In this document: in pieces, positions 10,709 to 22,700 of the stretch
How positions within the stretch are numbered: the first letter of the stretch is position 1
Layout: every line of letters starts with the position of its first letter
Assembly (NCBI GenBank): GCA_020650975.1
Contig: JAIPMN010007262.1
Location: forward strand, 1-44,408
Direction: 5' to 3'
DNA: 44,408 nt
DNA from: Apostichopus californicus
Lineage: Eukaryota; Echinodermata; Holothuroidea; Aspidochirotida; Stichopodidae
Position numbers and translations under genes: made by a program
Notes under the pieces: generated by a model
Databases searched by the model: none
Seen by the model: the letters and a program-made list of their open reading frames with translations, nothing else
Told to the model about the DNA's origin: nothing

Positions 10709-13700
10709 GTAAATATACTTCATTTTACTGCCTTTTTAAAGCTCTAAAAACCTCTTAATAATATTATTTTTTTAAATTTTTTTAAAGAAAAGTAATATGG
10801 GATTTATAAATAGTTAGTAATATATGCTCAGAAGTTTCAGAAAAAAATTGTATGTATATATAGATCTTTCACCATTATGTCTGTCCCCCCCCCCTCCCCT
10901 CTTCAAAATAATGTGTTTCACTGGAANNNNNNNNNNGAAAAAAATTGTATGTATATATAGATCTTTCACCATTATGTCTGTCCCCCCCCCCCTCCCCTCT
11001 TCAAAATAATGTGTTTCACTGGAAAAGGAATGACTATAAAGTATAAACTATAGTGTTTGGATCTTACAGTCTGATTTTGATGTGTGCACTATGTAGTCTC
11101 CGCATACTTCCTTGTGTCATATACCGTTAAAACGAATTGTGAATAATTGAATATTGCATTGTCTGAAGAATGAAAGAAAAAGAAACTATCAATAAAATGA
11201 ACAAAAAACCCTCATGGGAGATGGGAGACACAGCCAAAACGTCTCTTCATGCAAGAACACTGTTACTGTTGTATAAGAGGGTGTTTAAAGTACAGTGTAA
11301 TCATTATTTAAATCATGTAGTAGTTTGAATTGTGCTGTACAGTATAATAAAGTATATGCATGGTTAATAAACTGACATACAGTAAGTACTCACTAATGAG
11401 TGATTTGAACTTCGATTATCAGAATAGTACCAGAACGAGTGAGATCAACTTCTCATAACAATTGATTTGAGCAATCTGTTGTATTGTAAGCTTGAACATT
11501 AACCCCCCCCCCCCAAAAAAAAATCAATAATATGGTGCATAACTGGTAATTTTTCTGGTTTTGTTTTAGTGGTCTGAAGTCTGTAATATTAGTTTCACAT
11601 AATTTGCCTTTTTGGGGGTTTAAAAGTTTTTGTTATTTTAATACAGTACCTACAGTAGGATTTCTAAAATAAACAATATTACAGTTTTATTAATTGCTCG
11701 CTTTCATAAATCATAAATTTCTCATGTTATATCTGTGAGTACTGACTGATTGTACAAGGTCAATGACTAAAGAGAAATTGCGCTATTAGAATGGAGACCT
11801 CAACTTCAAAGTTGCTGAGTCATCTTGAAGTTCCAATGTTGGCTATTGTTATACTGTACATTGTCTCATCTTTTCAGGTCCTTTACTGGACCGTGTAAGT
11901 CTGTTTATAGCTCCATGGGATAACCAAGTGTTGCAAGTCTATTAGGATCTTATTACTGACATAACAAAGCAGCTCAAAGTTTGCATTGCTGGTAGTACCA
12001 TCATAAAATATGCCAGGATTCCTATTGTTGTTGTAAATGCATTGTTTGTACATACAATAGGCCTGGATATGCTTGAATTCATCTCGGCAGGTCAGGCATG
12101 CATACAGTACAGTATATAACGCACAACAGTTAGACCAAAAGCAGTTCTGTTATTTTGGAACTGAGTGATATAAAGAGATGCCAGAGAAAACAGATACTGA
12201 TTGTGATGGGCCGTATTTTAATTTCTTAGTTGAATATGATGAGTCCAGTTTTTTTCTGCATTCATATTTGAATAACTGCAATATGACTTCAATGTGAGGT
12301 ACTACACTAAACTGACATAGGTAAATTACTACATTTCCTCACAAACTGTACGTACTGTACCTGTCTCCCTGAGAACATTTACATTCTCCCTCCCTCTACC
12401 ATGTCTAGAGTGAACTGCTAATCGTTTTATCACTATATACCCTCCCTTAGCAACCAGTCAATGAGCTACTGTGCATATATATTATTGTGTACATGTGTAC
12501 TGTCTGTATCTTCAGTATCTAGCCACATGTAGATATATACTGTAGATATTAAATGGGTTCTTAGAATCTCTGTTATAATCCTTTTAATCTTTAAAACTTC
12601 TAATCCTCCATCTTATTTTTTGTTTTTTTGTTCATACTTTCATGTTTGTACATTTTTACGTCTTTCATGTATATTTTTTTTATGTGTCCTATTTATAAAT
12701 TTTATAATTTATACTGGAATAAAGAAATTGAAATTGAATTGTACACACATTGTATTTTGAGTTAGCCAGTAGCTAACTAGTCAAAGTGTTATGGTACCAT
12801 ACTGCAGTAACTGCACTAGACCTTCAAATTAAAGATTAACAGTACTACTGCACGTAGACTAGCCATTCAACTGAAATGACTTTGTTTCTTAAAGGCTACC
12901 TAAACAACAACTGGAGGTTTGCAAATGAAACAAGAAATACAGTAAATGTGGGACACAGAAAGTGTTGCTTAATTGGATTAAGAGGTTGATTAGTACTAAT
13001 TTAGGTTAGACAAAGGATGGTTACCACATGAACCTGTGAACTATGTTGCATGGAGCCTGGGTATTCATTGTAACTTAGTATACTTCATACTTCAGAATGA
13101 TGTTTCGTTAACAACCCAAGTCAAAATACCCTTCAGGCATAGGCGTAGGAGGCTGGGGGGCTGCAGCCCCCCCCAACCAAAATTTTTTGTGAAAATTCGG
13201 GCAATATGCTGATAATTTTTTTGGGCACCTACTGAGAGAAGAATAATTTGCAATGTGTTTTTCAATTTTTGTTTGTGAAAATTCGGGCAATATGCTGATA
13301 ATTTTTCGGGCACCTACTGAAAGAAGAAAATTCTGCAGTGTATTTTTCAATTTTGTTTGTGAAAATTCGGGCAATATGCTGATAATTTTTCGGGCACCTA
13401 CTGAGAGAAGAATAATCTGCAATGTGTTTCTCAATGGTAAAACTGATATTATTATTATCGGTATTATTGTAACGACTTCCCCAATAATTATAACCAATAT
13501 GGAAGGGTAGTAACACGGAAAATACAACCAAAATGTTTCGCGCGCTCCGCGCGCGTTCAACATCTTAATGTGCATATCATATAGGCATTTACCGGTTATT
13601 TGCATGTGATGTAATAACCGATGAATGCCTATATGACATGCACATTAAGGTGTTGAGCGTGCGGAGCGCGCGAAAAATTTTGGTTATATTTTTCGGGCAA

Positions 13701-16700
13701 GTCGTTACAGCCCCGCCAAATCAAATTAGGCTCCTACGCCTATGCCTTCAGGAGTCTTCCATTGGGCTATAGATGTTGTCTTTTTCTGTTCGCATTTTGG
13801 TAACCAAATACGTAGTCATGGTGATGACTGTTTACTGTTTTTCTCCGCAGGGAATGGACCCTCTGCAATGTGTTTATCCTTCTTCCTCTCTGGACATTGG
13901 CCGTACTACAATGGACTCGAACATCCTAACACTTACTTGCAGAAAAGATTAGAAGATAATGTTGAAAAATCCCTTGTGGAACAGGTAAATATGACACATT
14001 TTGTGGATATATTTTTACATTTTTGAAAAGTCTGTATATAGCGATGTCAAGTGCCACATATCTTGTAGACAGTTTGTTCAGTCATGGTGTTCCAATGTGA
14101 TTTTGATGAATGTTACAATGGTTACATACATATTTCAGAATTTGTCAGGGTGGTGGTAGATGGGAAAGGCTAGGTGAAAGGATGGGAGGGGTAGGCTACA
14201 GTACTTAAAACATAAAATTAATTTAGTGGTTTCAAGCCTGAGGGACCCCTCTTACATTAGATACTAATTCCATTCCAATCATGTCAAAACTTATTGCTTC
14301 ATGGTTATGTTCATTTCCCCCGTGACTTCAAAACTATAAAAATTTCTGCTGGTATGCAGTTCTAACTATTTCAATTGTTCATATTTAGTGTACATACTGT
14401 ACTCTATAAATGATAAAGTGCCTTTAAGCTGAAATGAACTTTGACCTTACTGAGCAGATTGCTGGCACACATGCTATACTGTATTCTAACATTGTCTTAA
14501 TAGTCTGAAATAAGAAAAAACAATAAGTACTGGAAGGTGTGAAGAAAAAAAGAACTTGTCATTTTTCCAAAGGAAATAACGTTTTTCCTGTTTTTGTCCA
14601 TCGTGCCCAAATTCCAAGTAAACTTTTAATAGGAATTGAGAATTAAAAGGTTAAAAAGTCTATCAGCTGTAAATGTGGAAGTATAAAGTGATCAAATACA
14701 GCTGATTTGTGTAAAAGGAAACTTAAGCAGTGCTTCTAAGGAAGTGTTGGAAATGTCATCTAGGATCCGCAGATCTGTGAAAAGGTCCCGAAACTTGTCC
14801 AAAAAGCGTTCGAAAAATTGAAAAGATTTTGCTCACGAAAATGTAGTGTTTCTTCCTGGCTGGTAGATTTGGAAGGAGGAGTTAGTGGGCGGTGCCTAGG
14901 GAGCGAGGGCGCAGTGCTAAAATATTCCAAATGTGTAGTTAGGTAGATGGGAAAGAGCAATAGTGGAGTGGGAGACAGGTAAGTATCGTAGCTCGTAAAT
15001 CCCCAAACCAGTGAGTTTTGGGGAATTTGTGTCATGGCTGCTCAAGTAAAACTGTTCTTGGGTCTTGAGTGATACAGTACTTAATCTATGAGAACTGGAT
15101 ATGAAACAACAGTGACTTGCAAAAACCTAATTTTCCCAGGTAAGCAGAACCAGAGCTCAAGTGCACCAGTGTGCAGTATCAGTCTTTTGTTTAAACCTTG
15201 AACCGAAAGTTATACAAGCAGAGTTCTTAGTGTCTAAAGTACAGTGCAATTTTATTGTCTATTTGAAATCAACTCTCTCCCCTTTGTTCGTGTCAAATAC
15301 GTAGTTTTATTAAACTTTGAAACTCAGAAGAGAAATAATTGACCAGTTTAAAAGCTTATTATTGACAGATAGTGCCTTTGTTGATACTTTAATGCAACAA
15401 TTAATATGAAGCTGGCAAATTCCTCAAATTTTATCCTTTTTTTTTTTTTTTCTTGTTAAACTGTTCTTTGAAGTCATATGTTATACAGCAGCACACAGTT
15501 TGTTTACTTCAAAGTTATTATTATTATTATTATTATTGTTGCTGCTTTTTTATTTTTTTTATTTTTATTTATTTTTTATTTTTTATATTTTATATATATG
15601 CTGCTTGCATAACTTGCAGCATACAGCAAGGGTCCTCCTGCCTGAGCACAAATACTGCACATTTTCAATGTACAATATTAATAAAATATGAAAAAGCTAA
15701 TACTACCATGAAGCTGTTATAAATACAGTTTTTACATTAATTTCACAAACAGATGTTTGCATGCTCTTTGTTTTTTTCAGGTTTCCAGCGAAATATTAAA
15801 GCCGAATCAGACTTTTCGAGCAGATTTTTCTTGACTCTCTATTTTGTGAAGCGAGTACTGATCAATAAAAGTTCCTGTTTTCTCTGTTTTCAATCTAACA
15901 TCTACAGGACTTGGAGTATCTCTCAGAGGGTCTGGAGGGCCGATCAAGGCACCCGGTAGCTCTTCTGTTTGATACCTTACAACACCCAAATGCAGACCAA
16001 GGAGACCGAGTGCCATCCAGGATGGACTTCCTGGAAGGTGAAGAAGACAAGGTGGTACCCCACATGGTCCTCGGTAGTGGTCTTCCCGGTGGAGCTTGGT
16101 GGGTGAGTATTTTGAGAGCAGTACCCAGAACATATTTTACGCCTTTTACTCGCAGCCTATGAGGCTGGTCCTGGCTGGCATAGAGTACCGATCAGTGTTT
16201 GCGCACCGGGTAGTAAACTCGTTACTTAAGGGACCTGGACCATCACTCTCAGTTGTGTACCTAGCATGCCATCAACTAGACATAAATCAGGCATAATATT
16301 GCATATGTTATCATTTACATACAGTGCCAAGAAGAGTCTGCCGAGTGTGTTGTACATAGTCGGTACACATGTTGTGACTTTCCATATCAGATTCTGTTCA
16401 TGCAAAAGAAAGGGAAAAAAGAAAGAAATAAGAGCAAAATATGTTAAACTTGAAACTCAAAAGGATATAGAAACAACTGGGTTAAAAATTGGTTAGACCT
16501 ATCCTGGTATTCCTTCCCCCCTCCCCTGCCTTCATGGACATTGTGTCAGAACTGTTTTCATTAAATAGATATTCATCATGTACTATACCAGATAGTGAAT
16601 CAGGAAATGGGATTTACAATCAATACAAACTCAATTTAAGTTCTTCGTATTATCGTACAGAAAAGAACATAACTCACAGTACAGCAGATAAAAATGCAAG

Positions 16701-19700
16701 TTAGGAACAGCTTGCCATATTTTGGAGCTCACCTAAAAATAAACTTGTTATCCTGGCTTCCTTCAACAATAAACAAAACTACATGGTCATGTAAACACTC
16801 TCTCATCTACTGTGAACCATGTAACATGTACACAACATCCATTCTGTGAGGTTGCTAAATACAATGAAAGTTTACTGAAGTCATCCAAAAGCTAACCTTA
16901 CAAGTTTTTGGAAACAGTTAAGCACAGAGCCTGAGAGCTATGGCAGAAACTGGATGCAACAAAAATTAATATTGAAGAATATTGACTAGAAATGCTTTGG
17001 GAATCTGGACACTATGCATGCATTCAAAAATTTTTACAAATTTTGAAAATATGACATCCTACCAGTTAAGCACTGTGCTAAGCAAATGGCCTAACCACCA
17101 TGATGTGTATGTCACCTGGTAATGGCTTGAAATGGGCTAAGGATAGTTACTCAAAATATCCATCTCAAAAAGTATCTCAGACAAACCATCCATCTTCAAT
17201 CTTTACCAAAGTGTAAATTTTAATTACATATTTCTTACATTCCGACATTGTTTTGTACTTATTTTCAGTATTATTCCGTTTATGAACAAATATAAATGTT
17301 ACGAACTTGAAGTTAAACATCCTTATTCGTTACCTATTGAACTCCATTCAAGTTCAATTAGAAAATGTAAGCTTAGGCCAATCAAACTGAACAGCAAATG
17401 GTACCATCGTAACATAACTACTGTAGAATGTTACCAGATTGATGTAAAGAAATCATAACAACTAGAAACTACTCCAATATTGTTTTTTTCACATGAAAAA
17501 TTTGCATTTACTTGTGCATTATTGATTTGAGTAAAATTTAGACCGTATTCCGAGACCTGTTTACAATGTAACAACGTATTGTTAGGCTTAATGCGACGGC
17601 TATGGATTAGAGGCATATCAGCATTTCTGCCGAAATTAAATTATTTTTGAGGGCATTGCGGCAAACATCGAAAGGTTAAAAAAAAATGGAGATAAGAGGG
17701 TCAACGGTAAAAGGGAGGTGATGGGCAGGGAAGCATGACCCTTTGCAAATTGTGAGAAAAAGAAACATCAAATTACAAATTAGTGCATCAAATACTGCAC
17801 TAAGGAGCATTTGATGCCTAAACATGACCTATACTCAGCTAGTCAACATAGGCCTTATATATCCAGCACATTCGTTACTGTGCCGAGAAATATGAAGTCA
17901 CTAAACCACGAAGCAAAATCGGCGACCCTGCCAGCCTAATTTGATGAAATTACATTGTGAAATGCGTATAGAGGGTGTCTTTATGTTAATGTTTCGTAGT
18001 AAAAGAACATGAACCTAATACATCAGTTGATATTTTCACCTTCCATATGTTTTTTGAATAATGGGTATGACATAACTGGTATTCCACGTAATTTTTACCG
18101 ATTCAGATTATGTTCCGATTATGCAATAATCGGGCCGATTCCGATCAGTTAATCGTTTGAACACTAAACAAAAGGCTTGATTAGGTCAATACTGTAACTT
18201 GTAATTTAGGAGGACTGCCTAAATGGTGAATGCCCTTGGCAATGTATTAATGGAAGAATTTCTCGTGAAACAGGATGTAGATCGCAATTTTAGCGCAGGC
18301 GATAGTAATCAAGTTCCCGTACGTGATGTATATTGTATCCTGTTTGAATTATTAACCTTTAAAGATCAAAATAAAATTACTAGTACCAAATTTGGGCTGA
18401 TTTAGGGTTTCTTAATTACTGTAATATATGCAATATTTGTCAGGAAACAAATCTTATAGTCTCTTATAGCTATGGATGATCTCCAATGGTTTGTCCTTTT
18501 AGGATATGAAATAACGTAGGATTGTTTTTCACTGAGCCTTTGAAAAACACTTGCAAGTCATATGAAGTTGACCCTTAAAGGTGTGTGCTAAAGGTGAGCA
18601 TTGCGACTCTTAGTTTAATGTGACAAACCAACATTGTAATGGTCACTGTGTGTGACCTTAGATCCGGAACTCAAGTTAAAAATATTCCTCTTAACATCAC
18701 TCTCCTGCACCTACTCTGTTAATCAGTTATATGGATACTATTTATACTATCACAGCAGAGTACCAGCCAATACCGTTATATAAACAGAACTGTCTGTAGA
18801 GCTACAGTACATACTTAATTAGCTTAATTAACTAACTAGTGTAGAGATAAATCAAAGGTTAAAGTACATTATCATTTAACTGTCTCTCATTGCACATTTT
18901 GTATGTCACAGACCTTTACTTGTGAACACATGTGCAGATGGCTTTGTAACCAATTAGTAACCAGGCAATTATTCATGACAGAACTGTCTGTAGAGCTAGA
19001 GTACATACTTAATTAGCTTAATTAACTAACTAGTGTAGAGATAAATCAAAGGTTAAAGTACATCATTTAACAGTCTCTCATTGCACATTTTGTATGTCAC
19101 AGACCTCTTACTTGTGAACACATGTGCAGATGGCTTTGTAACCAATTAGTAACCAGGCAATTATTCATGTATCTCTGGTCTACAGTATTCTCGATTCATG
19201 GTTGTCATCTCTAGTACAGTACAGTATATATACCGTATGCAGTGCATGATGTAATGATATCGATAAATATCGAAACATGTAGGCTTCTTTAAACCTATCA
19301 TATATGCCGTATGGCCATTACCATGCATACAGTACCAGGGCTACGTACATGTACTACACAGAAAGCTATCTCTGTCCTTCCCTTTCACAGCCTGGTCTTA
19401 TAGTTAGGTTGTCCTTTGAAGTTAACAATAAAGTTGAGTTGTCCACAACAGATTCCTGCACAGTGGAACTCTGGAGTGCTAATAACCAAAAAAAAAATAA
19501 TAATAATAATTTGCCCTTTACCCAGGACACCGTAGCTTCGCTAATCAGAACAGAAATGTAGCCGAGTCCAGATCACGTTCCAAAGTGAACTGAGATCCAA
19601 CGTGATCGGAGATCAGCCGTGAGGATTAGTAGAACTGGTACCAGCATTTATACAGTAGTAGTAGTTGTTCCAGCATTGATAACATTTCAATGCATATCTT

Positions 19701-22700
19701 TGCGGTCATTGGCTATCTCCTTAAACGGGTCATGAACTGACTTTTGGTCAGTTGGTATTCTTATTCCGGAACGGTTGCCCCTCGCTGTAAACACTCATCC
19801 TCTTAGATTTATATTAGTACTTATTTATATTCGTACTTAATTATATTTGTTCTTCGTACTTATGTCTTTGGGACATTTTGGAATCTGCTTTAGATACTAG
19901 TGCAAAATGAAGTGCCGGTACAGTACTCATGAATGCAATAGAGTCTTGTACTTGTACTGTAAGAGAGACAATATATACAGCATTACCTGTGACATATCAC
20001 TCCTTATACTGTACATATCAACCCGTGCATGGCATCTACTCTACAGTACAGTTCCCTCTAAATCATTATCTATTTTACGTTTAAATGTTTTGCATGGTAG
20101 TTGCAGTACAGTAGTAATAACCACACAAGGTAGTTATACTTAGTATTCTTGCTCCTCTGATAATCGTTGTTTTTCTTGTTCTCATCTACCGTATGTTTAA
20201 GGCGTACCCTACCTGTATAACTGTTTTAACGTCAAGACTGCATTAAAGTTGCATCCCTATAATTCTCTGCTCACACCATACGGTCGTTCTACGATAACTA
20301 TACAAACTTCCATCATGTAATTGATGCTATTGTGGATGTTTGCTGGCTTTAATGTGAAATTTGTAACCAAATTACGTACATGGTACACTTTTGATGAACA
20401 TGTTAACTTCTTACTCTGTGGAGTCATTTTTGACATTTTTGCCAATTGATGTTACACATGATAGAAAATGTATGCTGAAAGTCTCTTACATATTGGTTAC
20501 TATGTGTTTGAGTACACTTACAGACAATAGTGTACTGTTACTACATGGTTTATTGGAAGGTGTCAATATTACAAAGGCTTTCGATTTTTTTAGAAACAGC
20601 AACCGTATGTACATTTTCGGTAAAATCAATACTCACCATGTTGTCTTTTCCCTTTAACCTGCTGATAAATGGTCTAAATTATTCAAAATACTTTAGCAGA
20701 GATTTTTAATTTCTGACATGCTCAGCAGTTTAATGGTCAATGCTTCTTTTCAGTATTTGTGGGGAGGGGGTTGGATTTCTAGTGAATAGAAGAATTGGCT
20801 TGTGTTGTTTTTAAGTTGATATGCATTTTTTTGTTCTGGTACTCTTATGCTTGAAATGATATGTGATATATTTTGCAAAACTGGTTGTACTGTACTGTAT
20901 CATTAGTTCTAAACTTTCCATTAACCTGTAGAGGAGATAGAAAAGAGATGCTCTCTATATTCCACATTTAAGTTCTTTATTTATTTTCATTTTCTGTGTA
21001 TTAGTACTGTAAGTTTGTGGGAGTTACCACGTTTATTTATTTTTGTAAAAATGCTTACCAGCTCTCATTTTTGCTTATTAAAACTGCAAGATGACGAATC
21101 AGATTTTTATGCAATATCTTTGGAACTCTGAATTCAATGTATCGCTTCTTTTTCCTTTTTTTATAGGATTTAGATGCGTCTGTTCTGACATTGAGTCTTG
21201 GCTGTTGGATGGAACTCCCTGGGCAAGACTTCAAGCAATGGATAGCCAAATTTCGGTAATTTGTAATAAAAGTTTTAAGTGTTAAGATTTTTTAAGTGAT
21301 AAGTTTTATATCATGGTAATGTTGGTAGCCTAATACTTGAGCTATATACTTGAGAAATCAGGGCCTAAGGTTTGATAAGCAAAGTAGTAAACCTTTCATT
21401 GGTTTGGTATTGTAGGTTGGTAACCCTAGTTACAGTAGGTATGGATCTGGTTTTGGCAATGTAGGTTGGCAACCCTAGTTAGGTATGGATCTGGTTTTGG
21501 CATTGTAGGTTGGCAACCCTAGTTAGGTATGGATCTGGTTTTGGCATTGTAGGTTGGCAACCCTAGTTAGTGATGGATCTGATTTTGGCACTGTATGTTG
21601 GCAACCCTAGTTAGGTATGGATCTGGTTTTGTCACAATATATTGGCAACCCTAGTTAGGTATGGATCTGGTTTTGGCACTGTATGTTGGCAACCCTAGTT
21701 AGGTATGGATCTGGTTTTGGCAGGGTAGGTTGGCAACCCTAGTTAGGTGTGGATCTGGTTTTGGCACTGTATTAGGTATAGATCTGAATGATGGTATGCA
21801 GTCTTCTCATTAATAACAGACCAGCTGTGAAAGGGTTGTCGTTGCTAACTATTCAAACAAATCATACTTAGAGAGATAAAAGCTTGCAAACTTGTAAAAG
21901 GATAAGTTTTCATATTAAAGCATACATACACTACCATGCTGGGCAACTTTGTTTTATTGATTCACCTTTGCTAGTAGCCATTTTGGTATTTTGTATATAC
22001 TAAAACGTTAAAGTGTTGCAATAAATAACACCTGCATCGGAGAAAGAAATGGAGAGCCAGTAGGGAAGATACATGTATAAAACATGATCCTTTTACTGTA
22101 GTCATGTTGAACAGTATTTAAATGGAGGGCCAGTAGGGAAGGTACACACGTAACATGATCCTATTACTGTAGTCATGTTGAACAGTATTTTAATGGAGGG
22201 CCAGTAGGGCAGATACATTTGTAACATGATCCTATTATTGTAGTCATGTGTAACAGTATTTAAATGGAGGGCCAGTAGGGCAGATACATACGTAACATGA
22301 TCCTATTATTGTAGTTATGTGTAACAGTATTTAAATGGGGGGCCAGTAGGGCAGATTCATACATAACATGATCCTTTTACTGTAGTCATGTTGAACAGTA
22401 TTTAAATTGAGGGCCAGTAGGGAAGATACATACGTAACATGATCATTTTATTGTAGTCATGTTTAACAGTGTTCACACTTCTCTTCCAACTTGCAGTTCA
22501 AGCAAAGATTCCCAAAGCCCATTCCAAGCACATCACATGGACAGGGCCACGCTAGGAGAAGTTGCTAGATATTACCAAAGCTACGTCCAGGAAAAGAACC
22601 TGGATAAATATTTCCTCTCAAACACTCTAGTCACGTCAGTGCAGAGGATAAAAGGCAAACGGATCATAAACAGTGAAAGTGGCGAAAGGGAGACGACCTG

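Larger units (their letters stand above)
13138..13744. mobile_element. hAT-type MITE with 8-bp target-site duplication
   Basis: A 607-bp element with 14-bp perfect terminal inverted repeats CATAGGCGTAGGAG. It is flanked by a perfect 8-bp duplication, CCTTCAGG, at 13130-13137 and 13745-13752. The 8-bp TSD and CA-starting ends fit the hAT superfamily. There is no transposase. The inside holds three tandem copies of an ~85-bp unit (13180-13434) and a long foldback (13528-13685). It sits in OSGIN intron 1, its right TSD ending 98 bp before exon 2. The intact TSD suggests a fairly recent insertion. Confidence 0.9.

Noticed and set aside
15807-16133. Minus-strand 108-codon frame over OSGIN exon 3
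   Set aside because: Antisense shadow of a conserved coding exon.
21414-22470. CRISPR-like array
   Set aside because: Units are contiguous tandem repeats without unique spacers, in a eukaryotic intron. The same holds for the other arrays in the window.
22459-22496. ATG at 22459 as an independent OSGIN start
   Set aside because: It lies in the minisatellite and pyrimidine tract upstream of a good acceptor. The spliced reading from exon 4 restores the conserved family sequence.
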